From positions 310,001-374,000 of the forward strand of contig CAVXSO010000007.1 of assembly GCA_963764465.1 (NCBI GenBank): DNA of 64,000 nucleotides, written 5' to 3'. The first letter of the stretch is position 1. The number at the start of each line of letters is the position of its first letter. The notes beneath the pieces are model-generated. The model had not been told where the DNA came from, made no database searches, and saw nothing but the letters and a program-made list of their open reading frames with translations. Both the position numbers and the translations under genes were made by a program. This stretch comes from JAJXXT01 sp963764465 (GTDB lineage Bacteria > Pseudomonadota > Alphaproteobacteria > Acetobacterales > Acetobacteraceae). Shown piece after piece: positions 35,693 through 43,048 of the stretch.

Positions 35693-37692
35693 AGCGCGAG
35701 CACCAGGAGCAGCACGACCAGGACGGCGAAGACGAGGCTGAGATAGCGCCGGATGGTCAGGAACTGCATTGCGTTGAGGCGTGTGCTCGCGATTGCAACA
35801 GCGCCGGCGATGGGCGCGTAGAGCGTCTCCCAGATCACGTCGTGGCTGCGGACGACGAGCCGGGCGGGAGCGGTGTCGCCGGGCGGCGGCACGACGACCT
35901 CGGTACGCGCACGGAACAGAACCGTGCCGAAGATGCGGCGGATCGGCTCCGCGAAGCCGCCCGCCGAATATTGCAGGGCGAGGCTGGCATCGGGAAAACC
36001 GCAATCCCACGCAGGCCCGCGGCTGGTGCGGCGCCGAGCCAGGGCACGGATCGCTACCGCAGTCAGCGTCGCGGATCCGGCGACGAAGAGGAAGACCAGC
36101 AAGCCGTTGTACGTACCGCGGCTCGCCGCAAGCGGGACGATGGACAACCAGGGTTGATGGAGTTCCGCCGGCATGCGCGTACCCAGCACGGCCGAGACGG
36201 CCGGGCCGATGGCGTCGAGCGCGAAGCCGGGGAGTATGCCCAGCAGGAGCGACAACCCGGCGAAGATCAGCATCGCCGCGGACGAGAACGGGTCGGTTTC
36301 CCGTGCCCGTGCCGCGGCATCCGATCGGGCACGGCTAAGAAAGACCGTGCCGTAAAGCCGCACGAAACAGGTTGCCGCCAGGGCCGCCGCGAGCGCGAGC
36401 AGCGCGCCGATCCCCGGCACCAGGAGCTTCAGCCCCCATTGCGGCAGTGCCGGGCTCAGCAGAATCGCCTGGAAGGTGAGCCATTCCGAGGCGAACGCGT
36501 TGAACGGGGGCAGCGCCGAAAGGCCGATGGCGCCGCCCAGCACGGCGACGGCGGTGACCGGCATGCGGTTGATCAGCCCCCCCATCCGCTCCATGTCGCG
36601 TAGTCCGGTGGCGCCCAGCACCGCGCCGGCGCCATAAAACAGGAGGCTCTTCAGCAATGCATGGTTGAGGACGTGGAACAGCGCCGCGGTCAACGCCAGC
36701 GCCGCTGCCCCCGCCATGCCGTCCGCGCGGAATGCGAGCGCAAGGCCCAGGCCGACGAAGATGAAGCCAATATTCTCGATCGTGCTGCATGCCAGGACGC
36801 GCTTCAGATCCGTCTCGAACAGCGCGTAGAGGATGCCCATCAGCGCGCTCGCGCCGCCGAGCACCATCACGGCAATCCCCCACCACCACGCCGGCGACCC
36901 CAGGAGATCGAACACGATGCGGATCACGGCATAGATCGCGACCTTGGTCATGACGCCGCTCATCAGCGCGGAGACATGGCTCGGCGCCACCGGATGCGCG
37001 CGTGGCAGCCAGACATGCAGCGGCACCAACCCCGCCTTGGAGCCGGCGCCGAACAGAACCAGGGCAAGCACGAGAGCCGCAAGCAGAGGTGTCGTATGAG
37101 CTGCCCGCATCGAGGCAAAGGCGTAGCCGCCGGCGGGCCCCGCGAGCAGCCCGAAGGCGAGCAGCAGCGCGAACGTGCCGAGTGCCGCCATCGTCAGGTA
37201 GATGTAGCCGGCCGCGACATTACCCGCGCCGCGATGGTCCGCGACGACCAGGGCCCACGAGGTGAGCGACATGAACTCCCACGCCACCAGGAAGGTGAAG
37301 GCGTCGTCCGCCAACGGCACGAGATTCATCCCAGCCAGGAAGGCGGGGACAAAGGGCAGCACGCGCAGCGGCGCCTCCGCGTGGCGGCCGTAACCGATGC
37401 CGTAGAGACAGGCACCCGCGCCACCGAGGTTGACCACGACAAGGAAGAACGCGGCGAGCGTGTCCAGGCGGAAATGCACGCCGATCCAGGGCACGCCGAG
37501 CGGCAGCACCAGGGTCTGCACCGGACCGCCTTGCACCAGCGCGAACCCGCCAAGTGCCAGCAGGCCAAGTGAAACCGCAAGACCGGTAGAATAGATCAGC
37601 GGCGACCCCTCATGCCGGCCGCCGACAACCAGAGCGAGAGCCGAAAGAGCGAGCAGCGCGCCGATCCCGACGAGCAGGGACCCAATCAGCAT
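35683..37692 (-). CDS. hyfB: Hydrogenase-4 component B-like proton-pumping subunit
   Basis: A 669-residue polytopic protein of the HyfB/NuoL-like antiporter family. The core contains GAGSKAGLVPLHVWLPRAHP with the conserved Lys/His, STIENIGFIFVGLGLALAF, and a long C-terminal extension characteristic of HyfB. A cytoplasmic segment near ARRRTSRGPAWDCGFPDASL is also typical. It is the first structural gene of the operon and lies 9 bp after the stop of a small XRE regulator. The complex has two large antiporter-like subunits, so it is likely to pump ions. Confidence 0.93.
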   Translation of the reverse strand: MLIGSLLVGIGALLALSALALVVGGRHEGSPLIYSTGLAVSLGLLALGGFALVQGGPVQTLVLPLGVPWIGVHFRLDTLAAFFLVVVNLGGAGACLYGIGYGRHAEAPLRVLPFVPAFLAGMNLVPLADDAFTFLVAWEFMSLTSWALVVADHRGAGNVAAGYIYLTMAALGTFALLLAFGLLAGPAGGYAFASMRAAHTTPLLAALVLALVLFGAGSKAGLVPLHVWLPRAHPVAPSHVSALMSGVMTKVAIYAVIRIVFDLLGSPAWWWGIAVMVLGGASALMGILYALFETDLKRVLACSTIENIGFIFVGLGLALAFRADGMAGAAALALTAALFHVLNHALLKSLLFYGAGAVLGATGLRDMERMGGLINRMPVTAVAVLGGAIGLSALPPFNAFASEWLTFQAILLSPALPQWGLKLLVPGIGALLALAAALAATCFVRLYGTVFLSRARSDAAARARETDPFSSAAMLIFAGLSLLLGILPGFALDAIGPAVSAVLGTRMPAELHQPWLSIVPLAASRGTYNGLLVFLFVAGSATLTAVAIRALARRRTSRGPAWDCGFPDASLALQYSAGGFAEPIRRIFGTVLFRARTEVVVPPPGDTAPARLVVRSHDVIWETLYAPIAGAVAIASTRLNAMQFLTIRRYLSLVFAVLVVLLLVLALWQ

Positions 37693-37701
37693 GGCATCGG
37701 C

Positions 37702-38001
37702 TTACCTGGCGACTTCCGCCCGCGCTGGATGGCGTGGCCGGGAAGGAGTGGTCGCGCCCGATTTCAGGCGGACACCGCGGCCACCGTTCTGGCTCGCACC
37801 GCCCTCCGCGATCAATTCAACGCCGAGATCATCGAGCGCGCTGACGATTTTGTTGAGGGAGTCAACATTGCCGCGAACCACGCCCGCGCTCGCCTCCATC
37901 CGCTGGATGGTGGGCAGAGACAGGCCGGCACGACCGGCCAGCTGCCGTTGATCGAGCCCCATCAGCGCACGGGCGGCACGGAGCTGAGAAGCGGTGATCA
38001 T
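37702..38001 (-). CDS. XRE-family helix-turn-helix regulator
   Basis: A 99-residue protein that starts ITASQLRAARALMGLDQRQL and contains AGRAGLSLPTIQRME, the helix-turn-helix of the Cro/C1 type. The C-terminal tail is basic and rich in Gly, Arg and Pro. It is only 9 bp upstream of hyfB on the same strand, so it is very likely cotranscribed and may regulate the hyf-like operon. The sequence upstream is AT-rich and carries the probable promoter. The signal it senses is unknown. Confidence 0.85.
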   Translation of the reverse strand: MITASQLRAARALMGLDQRQLAGRAGLSLPTIQRMEASAGVVRGNVDSLNKIVSALDDLGVELIAEGGASQNGGRGVRLKSGATTPSRPRHPARAEVAR

Positions 38002-38028
38002 GCGATCCGCCTCGCATGGTTGGGTAAC

Positions 38029-38055
38029 ATCATACAGAACTGCCTGTTAAAACAA
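38029..38055 (-). promoter_or_regulatory. Candidate promoter of the xre-hyf operon
   Basis: On the minus strand, TATGAT (38034-38029) is a good -10 box, and TTGTTT (38055-38050) is a half-matching -35 box with a short 15-bp spacer. The surrounding 70 bp (38015-38090) is much more AT-rich than the rest of the window. It is 28 bp upstream of the XRE start. Confidence 0.35.
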
Positions 38056-38657
38056 CATTCTTTATGTCTAACACATCAATATCATATGGCACCAGCGAAT
38101 TCAATCCCTGCCCGCGCGGCCAGCCCGGACATCACGCCGGGCGCGCCCTGCGTCTCGGTCCATTCAGAGATTGGCCGCCTTCGAGTGCCATCGAACCCAG
38201 TGAGATTTGAGCCTGTCGTTCCCGCCATGGCCCGCGCCGCCCGGGCCGCAAACGGTGCGCCGCTCTCGAGATGGACCTGGTGGCCGCCATTCAGACGAAA
38301 GGCTTGCGGGTCCGATGCCTCACCGCTTTCGACCCGAGCGATCTTCACGATCGTCCCGGTCATGGGACGATCTCCGGCTTAGGTCTGCCGCTCGGCCAGC
38401 GACCTATTGACGGCGCCCTGCCTGCGCCGTTCGTCGGCGGCGACACCTGTCGCCACCACGCATCTGGCCTTGCCGTAGGCATGACACGCGCCGGCCTGTC
38501 GGAGACTCTGGGCAAATTGAAACCCCGTCGCCGCTGCCGTCGCCGTTGCCGACGGGACGGGACGCGCGCGTCCGACCCATGCCCGGTCGGGCCAGACGCG
38601 AGCGGCACGCAATCCTCGCCGGCGGAGCGGCGGACATCGGCTTTTCAGGAGGTCGGG
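38056..38657. other. Intergenic region without a recognisable gene
   Basis: About 600 bp between the xre-hyf promoter and the tRNA-like fragment. Short open frames exist on both strands (for example 38082-38363 minus), but I see no family motif, no good ribosome-binding site and no consistent coding signal. The region may be decayed DNA from an integrated element. Confidence 0.5.
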
Positions 38658-38710
38658 TGGTGAACGCACAAGGACTCGAACGTGGGATCCGCTGATTACG
38701 AATCCCGGGC
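38658..38710 (-). other. Degraded tRNA-Thr-like 3' fragment, possible attachment site
   Basis: Read on the minus strand, the sequence contains GATTCGTAATCAGC, which looks like the anticodon arm of a tRNA-Thr(CGT), then GGATCCCACGTTCGAGTCC, like a variable loop and T-loop, and ends TTCACCA. The 5' half and a well-paired T-stem are missing, so it is not a working tRNA. It lies 28 bp before an integrase gene, the usual place for the att copy left after integration into a tRNA gene. Confidence 0.45.
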
Positions 38711-38737
38711 TCGACAGAGCGATCATCGACGCCGCCT

Positions 38738-39646
38738 ATGCCGAGGACGAGGCAGCGGCAACGGCAGCGGCAGCGGCCGAGTGGGGCGCAGGTCCGGGAC
38801 GTGATTCGCATAATGGAGGCGGCTGATACGCCGGTCGCCGAGATCACTGGCGCCGCGAACCGCAGCATCCTTGGCGCCCTCGCCGACCAGCCCGCCAGGG
38901 CCCGCGCCGGGTTCGGATCACTCTCACGCTTTTTCGACTGGTGCCAGGACGAGGACCGAGTCGTCACCAATCCATGCGCAGCATTACCCAAGACGCGCCG
39001 ACGGCGCGGCATCTCCGCCCGTACGCACGTGGTCGGCATGGGCGATCTCGCTCGGCTCTGGCGGGCCGCTGACATGCTCCCGCCTGCGGCAAGCGGCCTA
39101 GCGCGGTTCCTCATCGCCATCCTCTGGCGACGCCGCGAGGCGGCGCGGCTCGATTGGTCGCATCTGGACCTCGCCGGAGCCGTCTGGACCATGCCCGGCG
39201 CCATAACGAAGAATGGCGACCCGCACCGCGTGCATCTGCCGCCCACGGCACTCACCATTCTGCAAAGGCGGCATGCCGAGGTTCGCCACCCTCGCGCGGG
39301 TCTGGTCTTCCCCGCTCCTCGTTCGGCTAGGTCAGTCGACACGTTTTCAATCCTCAAGGCCGCCCTCGATGTCGCTTCAGGCGTCTCCGGCGGGCGGTCG
39401 CATGATCCGCGCCGCAGCTTCGCGACCGCACGTGCCGTGGCGGGTACGGCGAAACCGCTCGCCGATGCCATCCTCAATCATCGGCAGGCCGCAACGCGTG
39501 GTGGCGTACGTGGCGTCTATCAGCGCGCCTCGCGCTGGCCGGAGCAGGTGCAAGGCATGTCGCTCTGGGACCGGATGCTTACGAGCGCCATCGACGGCAA
39601 CGTCGTGTCCATGCATCCGGGGCGGCGGGAACTCATGCCGGCATAG
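38738..39646 (+). CDS. Tyrosine recombinase (phage-type integrase), probably shortened
   Basis: A 302-residue integrase. The catalytic set is visible: Arg in LWRRREAARLDW (about 131-133), Lys158 in ITKNGDPHRVHLP, HxxR as SHDPRRSFAT (His222, Arg225), His248 in AILNHRQAA and the Tyr nucleophile 261 in GVYQRAS. The N-terminal arm-binding domain normally found in ~400-residue integrases is absent. The protein instead starts with a low-complexity RQRQRQRQR stretch, encoded by a 6-bp repeat at 38751-38778. It may be an N-terminally truncated remnant of an island integrase. It sits beside a tRNA-like fragment, with no other mobile genes nearby. Confidence 0.78.
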   Translation: MPRTRQRQRQRQRPSGAQVRDVIRIMEAADTPVAEITGAANRSILGALADQPARARAGFGSLSRFFDWCQDEDRVVTNPCAALPKTRRRRGISARTHVVGMGDLARLWRAADMLPPAASGLARFLIAILWRRREAARLDWSHLDLAGAVWTMPGAITKNGDPHRVHLPPTALTILQRRHAEVRHPRAGLVFPAPRSARSVDTFSILKAALDVASGVSGGRSHDPRRSFATARAVAGTAKPLADAILNHRQAATRGGVRGVYQRASRWPEQVQGMSLWDRMLTSAIDGNVVSMHPGRRELMPA

Positions 39647-39714
39647 GGGTCATGGGGGTCAAGGGGCCGGGGGTCGTTGCCGATAACGCCCTATGTCGGA
39701 TCGGCACAGGTAAC

Positions 39715-41055
39715 TCAGGACCCCAACACCTGAGGTGCACGTCGCTCGACCCGGTCACGGACCTGGAACCAGGTGCCCATCGCGGGCATGAACCAGGGCG
39801 TGCCGTCGTAGAGCGCGTGGTGCGGCGGCAGGCCGTCGTCATAGGCGTTCACCGGGTCCGCCGAATTGGCCAGGATTTTCTCGGCCAGTGCGTGACCGAG
39901 ATAGGTCATCATCACCACGCCGCTGCCGTTGCAGCCGAGTACGAAATACCGCCCCTCCCCACCGCCGATATGCGGCAGGTGATCGAGCGTCATCGCCACG
40001 CGTCCGCCCCAGCTGTGGCTGATGCGCGTGCCCGCGAGCTGTGGAAATCGCGCGACCATGCCGCGATGGAGCAGTGTTGCCGTGCGCCGTTCATCGGCCG
40101 GAAAGAAGGTGGCGCGGCTGCCGAACAACAGGTGCCTGCCATCGGGCGAAAGTCGGTAATGGCTGATGACGCGACAGGTTTCCGAAATCGCGCGGTCGGT
40201 CGGGAGCAGCGAGCGAGCCAAATCCTGGGGCAGTTCCTCGGTCGCGATCATATGGGTCGATACCGGAACGACGCCGCGACGCAGATCAGCGGCGAGGCCG
40301 CGCGCGTAAGTACCGACATAGGCGTTGGCTGCGAACACGACGCGATCCGCGGCGACGTTACCGCGCGCGGTCATCACGACATAGCCGCCGGCCATCCGAC
40401 GGACACTGTGCACCGGGGTCTCACCGTGGCACCGCGCGCCTGCTTGCCTTGCGGCGGCGAGCAATCCGCCGAAGAACTCAGCCGGCTGGATATGGCCCGC
40501 CCGGCCGATGGATACGCCGCCATGGTAGAAATCGCTGCCGATTTCCTGACGAAATTCAGTGCGCGTGAGGATGCGCACGTCGGCATTGGCGTAGCGGTTC
40601 AGGTCCTCGACACGGCTTTGCCATGCCCTTTCGTGCTGCGGCGCCCAGAAGCCGTTGACGCGCCCCGTGCGATGGTAGCCGCAGCGGATCTGGTGGCGGC
40701 CCAGCAGCTCCTCAAACAGCGTGAAGCCCGCCGCGGCGTCGCGCAGCAGGGCCGCCTTGCGTTGCTGCGGCAGAGGCTTGCGCGTCGGCGACTTGCCGAC
40801 ATTGACGCCGCCCGACACCTGACCACCGGAGCGCGTGCTGGCGCCGAAGCCCAGCGCCGCCGCATCCAGCACCAGCACGTCCTCACCAGCTTCCGCGAGG
40901 CGTAATGCGCAGGCGATGCCGGCATAACCCGCGCCCACGATCAGCGTGCCCACGCCGCCAGGCAGCTCGGCCGGCGGATCGGCGGGCGGGGTGAAGCCGT
41001 TCCACCACCAGGGCGTGGTTGAGAAGTTCTCGGTGAAGATCGATGCGGTGGCCAT
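39715..41055 (-). CDS. FAD-dependent amine oxidase (DAO family, PuuB-like)
   Basis: A 446-residue flavoenzyme of the D-amino acid oxidase fold. It starts MATASIFTENFSTTPWWWNG, and the FAD Rossmann motif is LIVGAGYAGIACALRLAEAG (about residues 38-57). STRSGGQVSGG follows, typical of the gamma-glutamylputrescine oxidase group, and the C-terminal part has GCNGSGVVMMTYLGH. The ATG at 41055 is chosen because upstream in-frame codons enter hyuB. It is the last gene of the ABC-hydantoinase operon and should oxidise an amine produced by, or imported with, that pathway. The substrate is unknown. Confidence 0.9.
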   Translation of the reverse strand: MATASIFTENFSTTPWWWNGFTPPADPPAELPGGVGTLIVGAGYAGIACALRLAEAGEDVLVLDAAALGFGASTRSGGQVSGGVNVGKSPTRKPLPQQRKAALLRDAAAGFTLFEELLGRHQIRCGYHRTGRVNGFWAPQHERAWQSRVEDLNRYANADVRILTRTEFRQEIGSDFYHGGVSIGRAGHIQPAEFFGGLLAAARQAGARCHGETPVHSVRRMAGGYVVMTARGNVAADRVVFAANAYVGTYARGLAADLRRGVVPVSTHMIATEELPQDLARSLLPTDRAISETCRVISHYRLSPDGRHLLFGSRATFFPADERRTATLLHRGMVARFPQLAGTRISHSWGGRVAMTLDHLPHIGGGEGRYFVLGCNGSGVVMMTYLGHALAEKILANSADPVNAYDDGLPPHHALYDGTPWFMPAMGTWFQVRDRVERRAPQVLGS

Positions 41056-41068
41056 GGCGGTCAGTTCC

Positions 41069-43048
41069 TCACAACATCGGCGGCAGCGTCGTCGCGCGCC
41101 GTGTCCAATCGGCGAAGGCCTCGCGAATGACCTCGCTGGTGTCCCGATCCATAGGTGCGTTACGGACGGCATCGAAGAGCATCGTTTTGACAAAGGAACG
41201 GCGATTGAACGGGATATCGGCCAACAGCTCGTGCATCGCGGCATAGGCAGCTGTGTTCCAGCGCCGCTCATGCGCTTCTCGCGCCGTGCCCGGTGCGAAG
41301 CCATGGCGCGCGGGCCGCGCAGCACGCTGCTGTGTCGTCGCCGCATCGTCGATCGCGCCATTGGCGATCGCGACACCGTAATCGCGCCGCGCCGCCTCCA
41401 CGCTCACCAGGCCGGCGCGTACGTCGCGCAGCACCGCTTCCGGCGGGCGGCGAAACGGATCGCCGCGCCCGCCGCCGCCTGGCGAGACGACGCGCAGAAC
41501 GTCACCGGGTGCCAGTCGCAGAGCGTCCGTGTTGCGCAGATCGCGCTCCTGCAACGTGCCGGGGTTGAGCGTGAAGCTCCCGGCGGCACCAGGGTCGCCG
41601 CCGAGCACGCCCCAGGGCTGGAACACGCTGCGGTCGCGGTTGCGGGCGGTGACGAAGGCATCGGGAGCCGTCGCGTAGAACTCCAGCACCTGGGCCATGC
41701 CGCCGCGATGCGCACCAGCACCGCCCGTGTCCGGCATCAGGCCGTAACGCAGGATTCGCACCGGTGCTTCGGATTCCGTGATCTCGATGGGGCTGTTCTT
41801 GAGATAGGCGGAATCGGCACCGGCCCCGTCCGTGCCGTCGCGATGCGGCATGCCGCCACCGCCGCCGACGATGGGTGCGACCGCCGTGATCGTGCGGTGA
41901 CCGGTGCGCGGGTGCTCCGCCGCGACGTTGATGATGGAGGTCGCCCCCGCGGGTGCCGCGGGCAGCCGGTCCGGTGCCGCGGCGGCGAACGCGCCGAAGA
42001 TGAGGCTGCGCAGACGCCCACAGGTGAGGCTGCGCATGCCGACGGCGGCGGGGAAGCTCGGGTTGAGCACGCTGCCGGGAGGCGCGATACAGGTGAAGGG
42101 GCGGATCGTTCCGAAATTGAGCGTGATCCCCGGGTGCAGCGCCGAGAGCACGTAGTAGACGCCGACCAGCAACAGCGAGTGGCGCGGATGCCCGCCGGTC
42201 GGCACGTTGAGCGAGGCGAGCGTCTGCGGATCGGATCCCGTGAAATCGAGCTCCGCGGTATCGCCGCGGATACGCAGCGCGAGGCAGAGTCGCAACGGGT
42301 TGCCGCCCGCCGCGTCCTCGTCGCAATACTCGGTGAACCGGTATTCGCCGTCCGGCAGTTGCGCGAGCACGGCGCGCGCCTGTGCCTCGGCGTAGTCGAG
42401 CAGGTCCGCAAGCCCGTCAGTGATCATGCGCGCACCGAAGCGGCGAACCAGTTCCAGGATGCGCCGCTCGCCGGTGTTGACGGCGGCGACCAACGCCTTG
42501 AGGTCACCCCAATTCTGTTCCGGAATCCGGACGTTCGCCAGCATCACGCGCAGCAGCCCTTCGTCCAGCACGCCTTCGCGGTATAGTTTCGCAGGCGGCA
42601 CGCGGATGCCTTCCTGATGCACGTCCGTCAGGGTGCGCGAGAGGCTGGCAGGCACGGCGCCGCCGACATCGACGTTGTGGATGTGCCCGCCGGCAAAGGC
42701 GATGATCTCGCCCGCGTGGAACACCGGCTTCCACATCACGATGTCCGGCGAGTGGGTGGCGAGGTAGCCGGAATACGGGTCGTTGGTGAGCGCGATATCG
42801 CCGGGACGGTAGCCGCCGGGCACCAAGCCGATGGCCGCCTCGTAATCCAGCGCCGGGTACCAGGTGGCCCCAAGATCGATCGGCACGGCGCAGGGCTTGC
42901 CGCGCGCGTCGAGCAGCTGGATCGTGAAATCCTCCGTCTCCTTCACGAAGGTCGAGTGCGCGGTGCGGTAGAGCGTCGTTGCCATGCTTTCCGCCGCCGC
43001 GCGGGCATGGTTGCGCAGCACCTGCAGCGTCACGGGATCGGTACGCAT
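41069..43048 (-). CDS. hyuB: Hydantoinase B / oxoprolinase-type beta subunit
   Basis: A 659-residue protein of the HyuB family (hydantoinase B, acetone carboxylase alpha-like). It starts MRTDPVTLQVLRNHARAAAE. Conserved patches include FVKETEDFTIQLLDA, GDIALTNDPYSG and VVSPGGGGRGDP near the end. With HyuA it forms an ATP-dependent cyclic-amide hydrolase (N-methylhydantoinase or 5-oxoprolinase type), though some members are carboxylases. The ATG at 43048 shares one base with the hyuA stop (TGATG), indicating coupled translation. Confidence 0.93.
   Translation of the reverse strand: MRTDPVTLQVLRNHARAAAESMATTLYRTAHSTFVKETEDFTIQLLDARGKPCAVPIDLGATWYPALDYEAAIGLVPGGYRPGDIALTNDPYSGYLATHSPDIVMWKPVFHAGEIIAFAGGHIHNVDVGGAVPASLSRTLTDVHQEGIRVPPAKLYREGVLDEGLLRVMLANVRIPEQNWGDLKALVAAVNTGERRILELVRRFGARMITDGLADLLDYAEAQARAVLAQLPDGEYRFTEYCDEDAAGGNPLRLCLALRIRGDTAELDFTGSDPQTLASLNVPTGGHPRHSLLLVGVYYVLSALHPGITLNFGTIRPFTCIAPPGSVLNPSFPAAVGMRSLTCGRLRSLIFGAFAAAAPDRLPAAPAGATSIINVAAEHPRTGHRTITAVAPIVGGGGGMPHRDGTDGAGADSAYLKNSPIEITESEAPVRILRYGLMPDTGGAGAHRGGMAQVLEFYATAPDAFVTARNRDRSVFQPWGVLGGDPGAAGSFTLNPGTLQERDLRNTDALRLAPGDVLRVVSPGGGGRGDPFRRPPEAVLRDVRAGLVSVEAARRDYGVAIANGAIDDAATTQQRAARPARHGFAPGTAREAHERRWNTAAYAAMHELLADIPFNRRSFVKTMLFDAVRNAPMDRDTSEVIREAFADWTRRATTLPPML

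Noticed and set aside
38082..38363. Small minus-strand open frame in the region before the integrase
   Set aside because: No ribosome-binding site, no recognised family and no coding pattern distinct from the other frames in the region. It may be part of decayed island DNA.
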